NCBI RefSeq assembly: GCF_018613655.1
Contig: NZ_JAGGPW010000022.1
Span: 1-51,449, forward strand
Length of the DNA stretch: 51,449 nucleotides
From: Planococcus sp. ISL-109
Lineage (GTDB): Bacteria; Bacillota; Bacilli; Bacillales_A; Planococcaceae
Direction: 5' to 3'
In this document: piece after piece, positions 20,931 to 31,829 of the stretch
Position numbering within the stretch: the stretch's first letter is position 1
Layout of the letters: each line of letters starts with the position of its first letter
Notes under the pieces: generated by a model
Seen by the model: only the letters and a program-made list of their open reading frames with translations
Database searches by the model: none
Told to the model about the DNA's origin: nothing
Program-made: the position numbers and the translations under genes

Positions 20931-21049
20931 CAATAAGGAAACGTGAAAGTGGCATTTTTTTGTCTTGCACGGCTGGCGCTTTTACCAGACAATTAGTTTT
21001 TCAGTTAATCAAAGTGCAGTTGATTACAGGAAATGGAGGGATTCGACCG

Positions 21050-22420
21050 ATGGACCATACATATGCGGTAATTCTGGCGGCCGGACAAGGCACACGAATG
21101 AAATCGAAGTTGTATAAAGTGCTTCATCCAGTATGCGGCATGCCGATGGTAGAGCATGTTACTGGAAATATCCAGCGCCTCGGCGTTGAAAAAATCGTGA
21201 CAATCGTCGGCCACGGAGCGGAAAAAGTGAAAGACCAGCTCGGGGACATGAGCGAGTATGCGCTGCAGGAAGAGCAGCTCGGCACAGCCCATGCGGTGCA
21301 GCAAGCAGCACCGCTCATTGAAGGCAAACTGGGAACGACATTGGTCGTTTGCGGGGACACGCCATTGATCCGTGCGGAAACGATGCAGGCGCTGATTGAC
21401 CACCACAAGGAAACCGGAGCGAAAGCGACGATTCTGACAGCGATTGCAGGGGACCCGACAGGTTACGGCCGCATTATCCGCGCCGCTTCGGGAAGTGTTG
21501 AGAAAATCGTCGAACAAAAAGATGCGTCGAAAGAAGAACAGCAGGTCAAAGAAATCAATACGGGAACCTATTGCTTTGATAACGAAGCGCTGTTTGAAGC
21601 ATTGAAGAAAGTTTCAAACGATAATGTCCAAGGCGAATATTATTTGCCGGACGTCATTGAAATTCTGCAAAAACAAGGCCAGATAGTCGCAGCATACGCA
21701 ACCGATAGTTTCGAAGAGACGCTCGGCGTGAACGACCGTGTAGCGCTCAGCCAGGCAGAGACCTTCTTGCGCCGCCGCATCGCTGAACAGCATATGCGTG
21801 CAGGCGTGTCGATTATCGACCCTTCAACGGCTTATATTAGCGCCCAAGCTAAAATCGGTGCGGATACCGTCATCCAGCCGAATGTTACGATCGAAGGCGC
21901 GACAGTGATCGGGGAAGATTGCGTCATTACTTCTAATACGCGCATAGTTAACAGTACGATCGGTGAACGGACAGAAATCCGCAGTTCGGAAGTATATGAC
22001 AGCACGATCGGAGACGACACAGCTGTTGGCCCGTTTGCACACATTCGCCCGCAATCGGCACTTGGCGATAAAGTGAAGATCGGCAATTTCGTGGAAGTGA
22101 AAAAATCTTTGCTTGGCACGGGCAGCAAAGTGTCTCATTTGAGCTATATCGGTGATGCGTTGGTCGGCAGCGGCGTCAACATTGGCTGCGGCACGATTAC
22201 CGTTAACTATGATGGCAAAAACAAGCATCTCACGACGATCGAAGACGATTCATTCATCGGCTGCAATTCCAACTTGATTGCACCGGTGACCATCGGCAAA
22301 GGTTCTTATGTAGCGGCAGGATCGACCATCTCGAAAGATGTTCCAAGTGACGCCTTGGCGATTGCCAGAGCGCGCCAGGAAAACAAAGAAGGCTACGCAA
22401 GCAAACTAAACCGCAAATAA
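21050..22420 (+). CDS. glmU: Bifunctional UDP-N-acetylglucosamine pyrophosphorylase / glucosamine-1-phosphate acetyltransferase
   Basis: Makes UDP-GlcNAc for peptidoglycan and teichoic acids. The N-terminal uridylyltransferase domain opens with [19 protein letters not shown]; from about residue 250 a left-handed beta helix of hexapeptide repeats forms the acetyltransferase, with the [12 protein letters not shown] and [15 protein letters not shown] segments. ATG 21050 lies nine bases after TGGAGGG and gives 456 residues, the B. subtilis length; a 30-residue in-frame extension is not conserved. Prs follows 17 bases later in one operon. Confidence 0.96.
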   Translation: MDHTYAVILAAGQGTRMKSKLYKVLHPVCGMPMVEHVTGNIQRLGVEKIVTIVGHGAEKVKDQLGDMSEYALQEEQLGTAHAVQQAAPLIEGKLGTTLVVCGDTPLIRAETMQALIDHHKETGAKATILTAIAGDPTGYGRIIRAASGSVEKIVEQKDASKEEQQVKEINTGTYCFDNEALFEALKKVSNDNVQGEYYLPDVIEILQKQGQIVAAYATDSFEETLGVNDRVALSQAETFLRRRIAEQHMRAGVSIIDPSTAYISAQAKIGADTVIQPNVTIEGATVIGEDCVITSNTRIVNSTIGERTEIRSSEVYDSTIGDDTAVGPFAHIRPQSALGDKVKIGNFVEVKKSLLGTGSKVSHLSYIGDALVGSGVNIGCGTITVNYDGKNKHLTTIEDDSFIGCNSNLIAPVTIGKGSYVAAGSTISKDVPSDALAIARARQENKEGYASKLNRK

Positions 22421-22437
22421 TAGGAGGGTTTCCCCCA

Positions 22438-23400
22438 ATGGGCATTCAAAATACTAACACGAAGTTGAAAATCTTCTCGCTGAATTCGAATAAAGATCTA
22501 GCTGCGGAAATTGCAGAACAAATCGGCTTGCCGCTTGGCAAAAGTTCCGTCACGCATTTCAGCGACGGCGAAATCCAGATCAATATCGAAGAAAGCATCC
22601 GCGGCTGTGATGTGTTCATCGTCCAATCGACTTCACAGCCAGTCAACGAGAACTTGATGGAACTGTTGATCATGATCGATGCCGTGAAACGTGCATCTGC
22701 GCGCACTGTGAACGTGGTTATCCCTTACTACGGCTACGCTCGCCAAGACCGCAAAGCGCGCTCACGCGAACCAATCACAGCGAAACTCGTCGCAAACTTG
22801 CTCGAAACAGCAGGCGCAACGCGTGTGGTAGTTTTGGATCTTCATGCTCCGCAAATCCAAGGGTTCTTTGATATTTTGATTGACCATTTGGTAGCTGTCC
22901 CACTCCTATCCGATTACTTCCTGAACGAATCGAACATCGATCTTGAGAATGCCATTATCGTGTCGCCGGACCACGGCGGCGTGACGCGTGCGCGCAAAAT
23001 GGCAGACCGCCTGAAAGCACCGATCGCCATCATTGATAAACGCCGTCCGCGACCGAACGTCGCGGAAGTGATGAACATTGTCGGGAACGTCGAAGGCAAA
23101 ACGGCCATCATCATCGACGACATCATCGATACAGCGGGAACAATCTCCATCGCAGCAAGCGCGTTGATCGAAAGCGGCGCAAAAGAAGTATACGCATGCT
23201 GTACGCACCCGGTATTGTCCGGTCCTGCTGTCCAGCGCATCCAGGATTCCGTCATCAAAGAATTGATCGTCACGAATTCGATTGCGCTTCCGGAAGAAAA
23301 GAAAATCGGCAAAATCAAGCAATTGACTGTCGCACCGCTTCTTGCGGAAACGATCATCCGCGTTCACGAACAGAAATCCGTCAGCACACTGTTTGATTGA
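22438..23400 (+). CDS. prs: Ribose-phosphate pyrophosphokinase (PRPP synthase)
   Basis: Makes PRPP from ribose 5-phosphate and ATP, the substrate for purine, pyrimidine, histidine and tryptophan synthesis and the effector of PurR encoded 2.5 kb upstream. The 320-residue protein has the flexible-loop [29 protein letters not shown] and the PRPP loop [16 protein letters not shown] 22438 follows AGGAGGG. No hairpin terminator was seen after it, so transcription may continue into ctc. Confidence 0.96.
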   Translation: MGIQNTNTKLKIFSLNSNKDLAAEIAEQIGLPLGKSSVTHFSDGEIQINIEESIRGCDVFIVQSTSQPVNENLMELLIMIDAVKRASARTVNVVIPYYGYARQDRKARSREPITAKLVANLLETAGATRVVVLDLHAPQIQGFFDILIDHLVAVPLLSDYFLNESNIDLENAIIVSPDHGGVTRARKMADRLKAPIAIIDKRRPRPNVAEVMNIVGNVEGKTAIIIDDIIDTAGTISIAASALIESGAKEVYACCTHPVLSGPAVQRIQDSVIKELIVTNSIALPEEKKIGKIKQLTVAPLLAETIIRVHEQKSVSTLFD

Positions 23401-23429
23401 CCCTGACTTCCGGCGTTACAGCCTTTTAG

Positions 23430-23455
23430 GTTTCGGAACGTTGTAAACAGGGTAA
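23430..23455 (+). promoter_or_regulatory. Sigma-B type promoter of ctc
   Basis: GTTTCG, 14 bases, then GGGTAA. The -10 matches the sigma-B pattern GGGWAW fully and the -35 keeps GTTT. The spacing and the flanking AG equal the well-known sigma-B promoter of B. subtilis ctc as I recall it. Confidence 0.65.
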
Positions 23456-23469
23456 TAATAGTTTATGCT
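23441..23469 (+). promoter_or_regulatory. Possible vegetative promoter of ctc
   Basis: TTGTAA-N17-TATGCT, overlapping the sigma-B type site. It would give ribosomal protein expression without stress. Confidence 0.45.
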
Positions 23470-23497
23470 TATTAATATAACTGGAGGTTGAAATAAT

Positions 23498-24136
23498 ATG
23501 GTCAAAATGACAGCAACGAAAAGAGAAACAGGTAAGGCACAATCCGCATTGACGGACTTGCGCGGAAAAGGACATGTACCAGGTGTCGTTTACGGCTATA
23601 AAACAGAAACAACACCGATTGCCGTAGCGGAAATCGATTTGATCAAAACTTTGCGTGAATCAGGACGCAACGGTGTTATCAGCTTGGAAATCGGCGGCAA
23701 AAGCACGAACGTCGTATTGAGCGATTATCAAATGGATTCCTTAAAAGGCAGCTTCAAACACGTTGACTTCTTGGCGATCAACATGTCTGAAGAAATCGAT
23801 GTTGATGCTACGGTTCACTTGATCGGCGAATCACCAGGCGAAAAAGAAGGCGGCGTCGTAACGCAGCCGAACCGCGAAGTGCACATCCGCGTCAAACCGA
23901 GCGATATTCCGGATTCTGTTGACATCGATGTCAGCGAGTTGCAAATCGGCGACTCTGTGTCAGTCAGCGACATCCGTGATAAATTCAGCTTTGAAATCTT
24001 GAATGACGACGATTTCCTTCTAATCTCTGTAACAGCACCACGTACAGAAGAAGAGCTAGAAGAGCTTGAAACGGTTGAAGAAGGCGCAGAGCCTGAAGTC
24101 ATCGGCGGCGAAGAAGACGCAGAAACAAAAGAATAA
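23498..24136 (+). CDS. ctc: Ribosomal protein bL25, Ctc form
   Basis: The general-stress form of ribosomal protein L25, which binds 5S rRNA. The 212-residue protein has an N-terminal L25 domain (residues about 3-92, GKGHVPGVVYGYKTE), a C-terminal TL5-type beta domain (about 100-185), and an acidic Glu-rich tail. ATG 23498 lies ten bases after GGAGG. It lies between prs and pth as in Bacillus. RNase M5, which makes the mature 5S rRNA, is encoded 7 kb upstream. Confidence 0.94.
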   Translation: MVKMTATKRETGKAQSALTDLRGKGHVPGVVYGYKTETTPIAVAEIDLIKTLRESGRNGVISLEIGGKSTNVVLSDYQMDSLKGSFKHVDFLAINMSEEIDVDATVHLIGESPGEKEGGVVTQPNREVHIRVKPSDIPDSVDIDVSELQIGDSVSVSDIRDKFSFEILNDDDFLLISVTAPRTEEELEELETVEEGAEPEVIGGEEDAETKE

Positions 24137-24150
24137 GTTATGCATTGTCC

Positions 24151-24186
24151 AAAACAGGGACTGTCCAATGGCAGTCCCTGTTTTTT
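24151..24186 (+). terminator. Terminator after ctc
   Basis: A perfect 13-bp stem (AAAACAGGGACTG with CAGTCCCTGTTTT), eight-base loop and T run. Confidence 0.93.
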
Positions 24187-24252
24187 GTACGGGCGTATAT
24201 TATGGTAAAATAGTTGGCAGTGAAGAGGCAAAGCGGAAAAAAGGAGTTTGCT

Positions 24253-24816
24253 ATGAAAATGATCATCGGCCTGGGAAATCCGGGCAAAACATATGAAAAA
24301 ACACGCCACAATATCGGCTTTCAAGTGATCGACCAATTGGCGAATGACTGGAATGCACCTTTGACGCAGTCCAAATTCAAAGGCATGTACGGGGTCGTCC
24401 ACAGGCCGGAAGGTAAAGTGATGCTCGTCAAGCCGCTGACGTATATGAATTTGTCCGGTGAGTGTATCGGCCCGCTCATGGATTACTACAATGTCGACAT
24501 CGAAAACATCGTCGTTATCTATGACGATCTGGATTTGCCGACAGGACAGCTGCGCTTGCGCCAAAAAGGCAGTGCCGGAGGACATAACGGCATCAAATCG
24601 CTCATTCAGCATCTAGGCACCCAGCAGTTCAACCGCATGCGCATCGGCATCAGCCGCCCGTCGGCGGGCATGAAAGTGCCGGATTACGTACTTGCCGGCT
24701 TCGGGGAAGAGGAAAAGCCGTTTATGGCAGATGCGGTCGCAAAAAGTGCGGAAGCGTGCAATTACTGGCTATCAAAGCCGTTCGTAGAAGTCATGAATGA
24801 ATATAACGGGGCATAA
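24253..24816 (+). CDS. pth: Peptidyl-tRNA hydrolase
   Basis: Frees tRNA from peptidyl-tRNA dropped off ribosomes; essential. The 187-residue protein has GLGNPGKTYEKTRHNIGF with the catalytic histidine at about residue 22, the KPLTYMNLSG segment, and GSAGGHNGIKSLIQHLGT. ATG 24253 lies six bases after AAGGAG; the spacing favours it over ATG 24259. In B. subtilis (spoVC) the small gene yabK follows; here a terminator and then mfd follow. Confidence 0.95.
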   Translation: MKMIIGLGNPGKTYEKTRHNIGFQVIDQLANDWNAPLTQSKFKGMYGVVHRPEGKVMLVKPLTYMNLSGECIGPLMDYYNVDIENIVVIYDDLDLPTGQLRLRQKGSAGGHNGIKSLIQHLGTQQFNRMRIGISRPSAGMKVPDYVLAGFGEEEKPFMADAVAKSAEACNYWLSKPFVEVMNEYNGA

Positions 24817-24819
24817 TCG

Positions 24820-24850
24820 CTTTGGCGCATAAGGCGTCCAAGGCTTTTTT
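24820..24850 (+). terminator. Terminator after pth
   Basis: CTTTGGCGC pairs with GCG-T-CCAAGG (single T bulge) around ATAAG, followed by C and six T. Confidence 0.7.
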
Positions 24851-24924
24851 CCGTTTCCTATCGTTTTTAAAAGGGTAAGGTAGCCATCAAACGGTTTTAT
24901 TTTGGACAGGAAGGAGGAATCTTC

Positions 24925-27900
24925 ATGAAGCACATCTTACAGACATTTTTAGGGGATTCCCATACACAACGATTTATCACCGACCTTGAGAAAGGCCAGG
25001 ACCACCAGCTCATTTCAGGGCTTTCCGGCAGCGCACGGCCGATTTTCTACCAAACGGTATTTGAGGCGCTGGGCAAGCCGCCGCTGCTCGTCGTTACGCC
25101 GAACTTGCTGCATGCCCAGCGCGTCTATGACGACCTAGTGCGGCTGCTCGGAGAATCGCTCGTGCATTTGTATCCGGCAGAAGAGACGATTGCAGCAGAT
25201 GTGGCATTTTCCGGACCGGAACTTCGCGCACACCGTATTGATACACTCGATCACATGAAATCGACTGGGAAAGGGATTTACGTCACGCCAGTTTCCGGCT
25301 TGCGCAAACTGTTGCCATCTCCTGCCCAGTGGGACGGTGCGACATTACGCGTTGAGGGCGGCGATGAAATCGACACGGAACAATGGCTTTTGAAGCTGGT
25401 GTCGATGGGCTATTCCCGTACGACAATGGTCACCTCACCAGGCGAATTTGCGTTGCGCGGAGGAATTTTGGATGTCTATCCACTGCATTTTGAGCATCCA
25501 GTACGCATCGAATTATTCGATATGGAAGTCGATTCAATCCGCTTGTTTTCTGCAGAAGACCAGCGCTCACTCGAGAAGGTCGACTCGCTGTGCATTTTGC
25601 CGGCCGTGGAACTTGTGCTGTCGCCCGGGCAAAAGCGGCTGCTCGCAGACCGCTTAGAAGACCGGCTTGCTGCCAGCTTGAAAAAACTCAAGAATGACGA
25701 TACAAAAGAGTTGATGCTGCAGCACATTCAACACGACATCGATACATTGCGGAGCGGCGATGAACCGGAACAGCTCGCCAAGTACGCGGCACTCGCCGAT
25801 TCGCAATCAGCCTTTCTCGGTGATTATTTCCCAGGGGACGGACTGGTGTTTTTCGATGAGCTCGGCCGCATCCAGGAAATGACCGAAACATTGGAGCGCG
25901 AAGAAGGCGATTGGATCGTCTCACTGCTCGAAGAAGGCAAGTTTCTTCACGACGTACCATTGGCTTACCCGTTCCGCGACGTGCTTGCGAAACTCCAGCA
26001 GCCGGCCAATTTTCTGTCGCTATTTACGCGGACATTTCCGCTTGTCAATATCAAGAAGTCGATTGCCTATTCCTGCAAACCGATGCAATCGTTCCATGGC
26101 CAGATGAATCTATTGCAAGCGGAAATGGAACGCTGGACGCTCGGCAAATTCCGTGTGTTCATCGTCGCAAGCGGCGAAGAGCGCTTGCAAAAAGTCCGTT
26201 CGGTGTTGGAAGATTACGAGATGGATGCAGAAATCATTACCACGGACACCGAATTGCAAGACGGCAAAGTGTATCTCGTCGACGGCGAATTGTCGAGCGG
26301 CTTTGAAATGCCGCTGCAGCGCATGGCGCTCATCACGGATGCGGAACTGTTCAAAAAGCAGCCGAAGAAAAAGACCCGTGCGCAAAAGCTAACCAATGCT
26401 GAGCGCATCAAAAGCTATTCGGAAATCAAACCGGGTGATTACATCGTCCATATCCACCATGGCATCGGGCGTTTTGTCGGCATCGAAACGCTGGAGAACG
26501 CCGGTGTCCATAAAGATTATCTGCATATCGTCTATAAAGGCGAAGATAAGTTATTCGTGCCGGTCGATAAAATCGACCTCGTCCAAAAATACATCGCCTC
26601 TGAAGAGAAAGAGCCGAAGCTTCACAAGATGGGCGGGGCGGAATGGAAGAAAACCCATACAAAAGTATCGGCTGCAGTACAGGATATCGCCGATGACTTG
26701 ATCAAGCTTTATGCCGAGAGGGAAGCACTCGAGGGCTTTGCGTTCAGCGAAGAGCAGGACATGCAGCGCCAGTTCGAAGCGGAGTTCCCTTATGAGGAAA
26801 CCCCCGATCAACTGCGCTCGATCAGTGAAGTGAAAAAAGACATGGAACGCAAACGCCCAATGGACCGGTTGATTTGCGGCGATGTCGGCTACGGTAAAAC
26901 AGAAGTCGCCATTCGCGCTGCATTCAAAGCGGTGCTCGACGGCAAGCAAGTGGCATTTTTGGTGCCGACGACGATTCTCGCCCAGCAGCATTTCGAGACG
27001 ATGAGCGAACGCTTTAAAGATTATCCGCTCGAAGTCGGCTTGATGAGCCGCTTCCGTTCGAAAAAACAGCAGGCTGAAACCGTCAAAGGCTTGAAAAACG
27101 GTTTGGTCGATATCGTCATCGGGACGCACCGCATCTTGTCGAAAGACGTGCTCTATAAAGATCTCGGCTTGTTGATCATCGATGAAGAACAGCGTTTCGG
27201 GGTAACCCATAAAGAAAAGATCAAGCAATTAAAAGCGACGGTCGATGTGTTGACGCTTACTGCAACACCGATTCCACGGACTTTGCATATGTCGATGATC
27301 GGCGTGCGCGATTTGTCCGTCATCGAAACGCCACCTGCCAACCGTTTCCCGGTGCAGAGCTACGTCATGGAACATAACGGCGGGCTCGTGCGCGAAGCGA
27401 TTGAGCGTGAAATGGCGCGCGGCGGCCAAGTGTTTTATTTATACAATCGGGTAAGCGACATGACCCGCAAAGTGGACGAAATCCAACAGCTCGTCCCAGA
27501 AGCGCGCGTCGGCTATGCGCACGGGCAAATGTCGGAAACCGAACTCGAATCGATCATCCTCGGTTTCCTCGACGGCGAGTACGATGTATTGGTGACGACG
27601 ACGATCATCGAAACCGGTATCGACATCCCGAACGTCAATACGCTCATCGTCTACGATGCAGACCGCATGGGCTTGTCGCAACTGTATCAATTGCGCGGCC
27701 GTGTCGGGCGTTCGAGCCGCGTGGCGTATGCGTATTTCATGTATCAGCGCGATAAAGTGCTGACCGATGTAGCGGAAAAACGCCTAATGGCAATCAAGGA
27801 ATTCACCGAACTCGGCTCCGGCTTTAAAATCGCCATGCGCGATTTGTCGATCCGCGGGGCAGGCAATCTGCTCGGTTCCCAGCAACACGGATTTATCGAT

Positions 27901-28461
27901 TCGGTCGGTTTTGATTTGTATTCGCAAATGCTCGAAGAAGCGATTGAAGAGCGCCGCACCGGCATGAAAAAAGAAGTTGTGCCGGAAGTGGAGATCGTGC
28001 TGACAGAAGATGCTTATATTCCGGATAGCTATATTGGCGATGGCTACCAGAAAATCCAAATGTACAAACGCGTCAAAAATATGGAGACAGTAGAAGAAAT
28101 GGCCGATTTGCAGGACGAACTGATCGACCGCTTCGGCGATTTGCCGATTGAAACCGAGCAGCTGCTGCGCATCGCTCGGATGAAAGTGTGGGCGCGCGAA
28201 ACCGGCGTCGAATCGATCAAGCAGCAAGGACAACTCGTCAGCATCAAACTGAGTGAAGCGGGCACGCAATCGATCGACGGCGGCAAAGTGGTCGCGGCGT
28301 CGGGCGTGTACGGACGTGCTGTCGGCTTCACGCTGGCCGGCCAAGCGCTCATCTTGACTGTAGATGGCAAAAAGACCGGCAAGCATCATCCGTTCGATGT
28401 GCTCGAAGGCATGATGGAAATTTTGTCGAACTCACTTAGGGAAGAAGCCTCTGTCGGGTGA
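24925..28461 (+). CDS. mfd: Transcription-repair coupling factor Mfd
   Basis: ATP-driven translocase that removes RNA polymerase stalled at DNA lesions and recruits UvrA. The 1178-residue protein has the UvrB-like N-terminal module (about 1-350), the CarD/RID RNA-polymerase-binding domain (about 490-560, [19 protein letters not shown]), and a RecG-type helicase core with Walker [12 protein letters not shown] near residue 652 and the DEEQRF box. The C-terminal TRCF domain is present. Length and order are normal. ATG 24925 follows AGGAAGGAGG. In spore formers spoVT follows; here the flippase gene starts 19 bases later. Confidence 0.97.
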   Translation: MKHILQTFLGDSHTQRFITDLEKGQDHQLISGLSGSARPIFYQTVFEALGKPPLLVVTPNLLHAQRVYDDLVRLLGESLVHLYPAEETIAADVAFSGPELRAHRIDTLDHMKSTGKGIYVTPVSGLRKLLPSPAQWDGATLRVEGGDEIDTEQWLLKLVSMGYSRTTMVTSPGEFALRGGILDVYPLHFEHPVRIELFDMEVDSIRLFSAEDQRSLEKVDSLCILPAVELVLSPGQKRLLADRLEDRLAASLKKLKNDDTKELMLQHIQHDIDTLRSGDEPEQLAKYAALADSQSAFLGDYFPGDGLVFFDELGRIQEMTETLEREEGDWIVSLLEEGKFLHDVPLAYPFRDVLAKLQQPANFLSLFTRTFPLVNIKKSIAYSCKPMQSFHGQMNLLQAEMERWTLGKFRVFIVASGEERLQKVRSVLEDYEMDAEIITTDTELQDGKVYLVDGELSSGFEMPLQRMALITDAELFKKQPKKKTRAQKLTNAERIKSYSEIKPGDYIVHIHHGIGRFVGIETLENAGVHKDYLHIVYKGEDKLFVPVDKIDLVQKYIASEEKEPKLHKMGGAEWKKTHTKVSAAVQDIADDLIKLYAEREALEGFAFSEEQDMQRQFEAEFPYEETPDQLRSISEVKKDMERKRPMDRLICGDVGYGKTEVAIRAAFKAVLDGKQVAFLVPTTILAQQHFETMSERFKDYPLEVGLMSRFRSKKQQAETVKGLKNGLVDIVIGTHRILSKDVLYKDLGLLIIDEEQRFGVTHKEKIKQLKATVDVLTLTATPIPRTLHMSMIGVRDLSVIETPPANRFPVQSYVMEHNGGLVREAIEREMARGGQVFYLYNRVSDMTRKVDEIQQLVPEARVGYAHGQMSETELESIILGFLDGEYDVLVTTTIIETGIDIPNVNTLIVYDADRMGLSQLYQLRGRVGRSSRVAYAYFMYQRDKVLTDVAEKRLMAIKEFTELGSGFKIAMRDLSIRGAGNLLGSQQHGFIDSVGFDLYSQMLEEAIEERRTGMKKEVVPEVEIVLTEDAYIPDSYIGDGYQKIQMYKRVKNMETVEEMADLQDELIDRFGDLPIETEQLLRIARMKVWARETGVESIKQQGQLVSIKLSEAGTQSIDGGKVVAASGVYGRAVGFTLAGQALILTVDGKKTGKHHPFDVLEGMMEILSNSLREEASVG

Positions 28462-28480
28462 CGGCGGGCGTGAAGAACCA

Positions 28481-30064
28481 ATGACGACGCAACATTCGAT
28501 GGCCAGCTTTCTCAAGGGAGCGGCACTTCTGACGCTGGCCGGTTTTTTCGTCAAGCTGCTGAGTGCTGTCTACCGCGTGCCGTTTCAAAACCTGGTCGGC
28601 GACGAAGGTTTTTATATTTACCAGCAAGTGTATCCGTTTGTAGCGATTTTCGGCATTTGGACGTCCTACGGTTTTGCCGTTGCGGTCTCTAAGCTGTTAG
28701 CGGAACACCCGAACCGTGAGCATGCGGGAATTTTGCGCACCGCGTTCTGGCTCATAGCCGGCATTTCCGTTCTGACTTTTGTAACGCTTTATACGGGCGC
28801 TGGCTTTTTTGCGGATAGGATGGGCGACCCGGAACTTTCGGGCTTGCTGCGGGTAGGGGCGTTTGCGGTTGTCTTCATGGCGCCGCTCGCCATTATGAAA
28901 GGGCGTTTGCAGGCAGACGGCAAAATGGCGCCGGTCGCTAGCGCCCAAGTCACAGAACAAGCGGTGCGTGTCGCGGTTATTCTGATCGGCAGCTACGCGG
29001 CAGTCAGCTCTGGCTTGTCGCTTTATGCGGCCGGGCAAGTGGCGATTGCCGCTGCGGGCGCTGGCGCTTTCGCGGCGGTAATTTTGCTGATCCGCTCGTA
29101 TAAAAAACAAGGTCCACTTGCGGCAGGCACAACACTCAAAGGAACGGCGAGAAAACTTCTCGTGACAAGTCTCGGCATCAGTATGAGCTCGCTTCTGTTA
29201 GTGCTGTTTCAACTGGTCGACTCATTTACGGTGTACCGTCTGCTTGCAGAACAACTCGGCGATATGCAGGCGATGGTTCAAAAAGGGGTCTATGACCGTG
29301 CGCAGCCGCTCGTGCAGTTCGGCATTTTGCTGGCGACTTCCTTGACGCTGTCGCTCGTGCCACTCATTGCACGCACGAATCGGCAAAAAGCAGGGCGCCC
29401 TCCGGAGCTTTATGCGAGTCTTGCGTTCCGCGTCTCTTTATTGTTTGCTGTCGCCGCAGCAGCGGGTTTGACATTGGTTATGCCGTATGTGAATGAAGCG
29501 TTGTTTAAAACACGGGACGGCTCGTTCGCACTCATCATTTTTAACTGGCAAATTGTCTCGATGTCGCTCGTTTTGGTGCTGACGGCTATTCTCTATGGGT
29601 ACGGCAAGGTCCGTGTGCCGGCGCTGCTGTTAGTTCTTGGACTGATGCTCAAGCTGGTCGGTAATTTACTGCTTGTGCCAACTTACGGCATCACCGGAGC
29701 GGCGCTTGCTGGCAATATGGGCTTAGCGTTTATTGCGATAGCACTCATTTGGTATTTCAAAAAAGTTTGGCCGTTGCGCTTTGCGCCTCTCCGTTTTTAC
29801 GGCTGGCTCACCGTTGCTATAGGCGCGATGAGCATCGCGGTGCTCGGCTTTGAAGCGTTCATCGTGCCGCTGGTTTCAGGCTGGCCTGACAGGCTTGTCG
29901 CTGTGTTCGTCACTTTGACGGCCGTACCGCTTGGCGGGTCTGTCTTTTTGCTGGCCGCTGCGAAATCACGGCTCATTACCGAAAAAGAATGGTATATCAT
30001 ACCGTTCGGCCGGCGCCTTGCTGCTATGCAAATTGCAATCAATTTACGAAAGAAAAGGAGCTAG
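28481..30064 (+). CDS. yabM: Polysaccharide/lipid flippase of the MATE-MVF superfamily (YabM, SpoVB-like)
   Basis: A 527-residue polytopic membrane protein with about 14 hydrophobic segments. It belongs to the group of B. subtilis YabM and SpoVB and probably flips a lipid-linked precursor across the membrane; the substrate is not known. Conserved segments are VYRVPFQNLVGDEGFYIYQQVYP near residue 27 and the mid-protein QLVDSFTVYRLL and YDRAQPLVQFG. It starts 19 bases after mfd with only a weak RBS (GGGCGTGAAG), so translation may be coupled to mfd. Relation to SpoVB does not imply sporulation. Confidence 0.85.
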   Translation: MTTQHSMASFLKGAALLTLAGFFVKLLSAVYRVPFQNLVGDEGFYIYQQVYPFVAIFGIWTSYGFAVAVSKLLAEHPNREHAGILRTAFWLIAGISVLTFVTLYTGAGFFADRMGDPELSGLLRVGAFAVVFMAPLAIMKGRLQADGKMAPVASAQVTEQAVRVAVILIGSYAAVSSGLSLYAAGQVAIAAAGAGAFAAVILLIRSYKKQGPLAAGTTLKGTARKLLVTSLGISMSSLLLVLFQLVDSFTVYRLLAEQLGDMQAMVQKGVYDRAQPLVQFGILLATSLTLSLVPLIARTNRQKAGRPPELYASLAFRVSLLFAVAAAAGLTLVMPYVNEALFKTRDGSFALIIFNWQIVSMSLVLVLTAILYGYGKVRVPALLLVLGLMLKLVGNLLLVPTYGITGAALAGNMGLAFIAIALIWYFKKVWPLRFAPLRFYGWLTVAIGAMSIAVLGFEAFIVPLVSGWPDRLVAVFVTLTAVPLGGSVFLLAAAKSRLITEKEWYIIPFGRRLAAMQIAINLRKKRS

Positions 30065-30067
30065 ACG

Positions 30068-31546
30068 ATGCATACTATTCATATACTTGGCCTTGGAGCT
30101 GGGGACCTTCTGCAATTGCCGCTGGGCGTTTACCGTACGTTAAAAGGAGCGGATCCGCTTTATCTCCGAACGGCTGATCATCCTGTCGTTGAAGAGCTCG
30201 AGACAGAAGGTTTACGTTACGAGAGCTTTGACGCTATTTACGAAAAGCATGATGACTTTGCGCCTGTTTATAAGGAAATTGCCGAAACGCTCATCGCACA
30301 CGCCGAGAACGGGCCGATTTATTACGCGGTTCCGGGCCATCCGCTCGTCGCGGAGCAAACGGTGCAGTTTTTGATCGATGCTGAAAAACAAGGCCGCTGT
30401 GAACTATCGGTATCCGGCGGACAAAGTTTTCTTGATGCGATATTCGGTGCCTTGCGCATCGATCCAATCGAAGGATTCCAGCTCGTCGACGGCATGGGTA
30501 TCGACAGCGACCGCTTGAATATGACCGAACACCTCCTGATTGCGCAAGTATACGATCAATTCAGCGCATCGGAAGTGAAGCTGTCGTTAATGGAGAAATA
30601 CCCGGACGATTACCTGGTGACGATCGTTACGGCCGCAGGATCTTCTTCGGAACGTCTGCGCACCGTGCCGCTTCACGAACTCGACCGCTCAGCGGAAATC
30701 GATAATTTGACCACCGTTTATGTACCGCCTTCCACTGAGCAAACACAGCGCCTGAAAGAATGGCAGACTTTCCGCGAAATCATTGCGAAATTGCGCAGTC
30801 CGGAAGGCTGTCCGTGGGACCGGGAGCAGACGCACGAATCGCTGCGCCCGTATTTGCTTGAAGAAGCGCATGAACTTTTGCAGGCGATCGAGGAAGAGGA
30901 CGACGAGGCGATAGCAGAAGAACTCGGGGATGTGTTATTGCAAGTATTTCTGCACGCACAAATCGGGCAGGACAGCGGTTATTTCCAGCTCGAAGATATT
31001 TTGCAGGCAATCAGCGATAAAATGATCCGCCGCCACCCGCATGTGTTCGGCGACTTGGACGTGTCATCTGCTGATGAAGTCGTCAACAATTGGCAGGAGA
31101 TTAAGCAGCAGGAAAAACCGGCGGGCGCATCACTGCTCGATAGCCAAGACCGCAGCAGCTCATCGCTGTTGACTTCGTATAATTACCAGAAGAAAGCAGC
31201 GAAAGTCGGCTTCACATGGAAAGATGCAGAAGGCGCATGGGCGAAGTTCGAAGAGGAATTGCAGGAGTTCCGGATTGAAGTGGCGAAAGGTTCCAAAGAC
31301 CAGCAGCTCGACGAATTCGGCGACCTGCTGTTCACGCTCGTCAACATCGCGCGCTTTTACGGCTTGTCGCCTGAGCAGGCGATGGTCCAGGCGAACCGCA
31401 AATTCCGCACGCGCTTTGCTCACGTCGAACAGCGCGCCAAAGAAGGCGGCCGCTCGTTTTCTGATTACACATTAGACCAGCTCGATAGCTTCTGGAACGA
31501 AGCAAAGACTGGACACGGAGAGGACGAAGACCATGAGACTCGATAA
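30068..31546 (+). CDS. yabN: YabN: tetrapyrrole-methylase-like domain fused to MazG pyrophosphohydrolase
   Basis: A 492-residue fusion. Residues about 1-225 resemble SAM-dependent tetrapyrrole (corrin/porphyrin) methylases; residues about 235-490 contain MazG modules, with GCPWDREQTHESLRPYL followed by LLEEAHELL and EELGDVLLQV, and a second NTP-PPase-like segment (DEFGDLLFTLVNIAR). MazG hydrolyses nucleoside triphosphates to monophosphates and is thought to clear non-canonical dNTPs; the methylase part has no known substrate. ATG 30068 follows AAAGGAG. The last 14 bases overlap the rqcP start. Confidence 0.93.
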   Translation: MHTIHILGLGAGDLLQLPLGVYRTLKGADPLYLRTADHPVVEELETEGLRYESFDAIYEKHDDFAPVYKEIAETLIAHAENGPIYYAVPGHPLVAEQTVQFLIDAEKQGRCELSVSGGQSFLDAIFGALRIDPIEGFQLVDGMGIDSDRLNMTEHLLIAQVYDQFSASEVKLSLMEKYPDDYLVTIVTAAGSSSERLRTVPLHELDRSAEIDNLTTVYVPPSTEQTQRLKEWQTFREIIAKLRSPEGCPWDREQTHESLRPYLLEEAHELLQAIEEEDDEAIAEELGDVLLQVFLHAQIGQDSGYFQLEDILQAISDKMIRRHPHVFGDLDVSSADEVVNNWQEIKQQEKPAGASLLDSQDRSSSSLLTSYNYQKKAAKVGFTWKDAEGAWAKFEEELQEFRIEVAKGSKDQQLDEFGDLLFTLVNIARFYGLSPEQAMVQANRKFRTRFAHVEQRAKEGGRSFSDYTLDQLDSFWNEAKTGHGEDEDHETR

Positions 31547-31823
31547 ATTCCTGAAAGTATCACGCTTGATCAAGCGCCGCACCTTGGCGAAACAAGTAGC
31601 CGACCAAGGCCGCATCCTGATCAATGGCAATAAAGCGAAAGCCAGCACCGTCGTCAAAGAAGGCGATGAACTGCAGATCCGCTTTGGACAGAAAGTGGTC
31701 ACCGCCCGCATCGATCAATTGCGGGAAGTTGTCCGTAAAGAGCAGACAGCGGAAATGTACACGATCTTGAACGAAGAAAAGCTTGAAAAAGTGGACCCGA
31801 CGTTTATCGATGACGATGCATGA
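31533..31823 (+). CDS. rqcP: RqcP, S4-domain ribosome quality control factor (YabO)
   Basis: A small S4-domain RNA-binding protein (96 residues; Hsp15-like) that in B. subtilis works with RqcH on stalled 50S-peptidyl-tRNA complexes during alanine tailing. The S4 signature RLDKFLKVSRLIKRRTLAKQ opens the protein and the ILINGNKAKAS segment follows. It carries about ten extra C-terminal residues relative to B. subtilis YabO. It overlaps yabN. In spore formers yabP and yabQ follow; here a terminator and a 600-base gap do. Confidence 0.92.
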   Translation: MRLDKFLKVSRLIKRRTLAKQVADQGRILINGNKAKASTVVKEGDELQIRFGQKVVTARIDQLREVVRKEQTAEMYTILNEEKLEKVDPTFIDDDA

Positions 31824-31829
31824 AGAGTG

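Noticed and set aside
23815..24612. Open frame of 265 codons antisense to ctc and pth
   Set aside because: It crosses the ctc terminator and both genes; no RBS or homology, so a shadow.
26551..27228. Antisense open frame of 225 codons in mfd
   Set aside because: Shadow of a strongly coding gene; no start signals.
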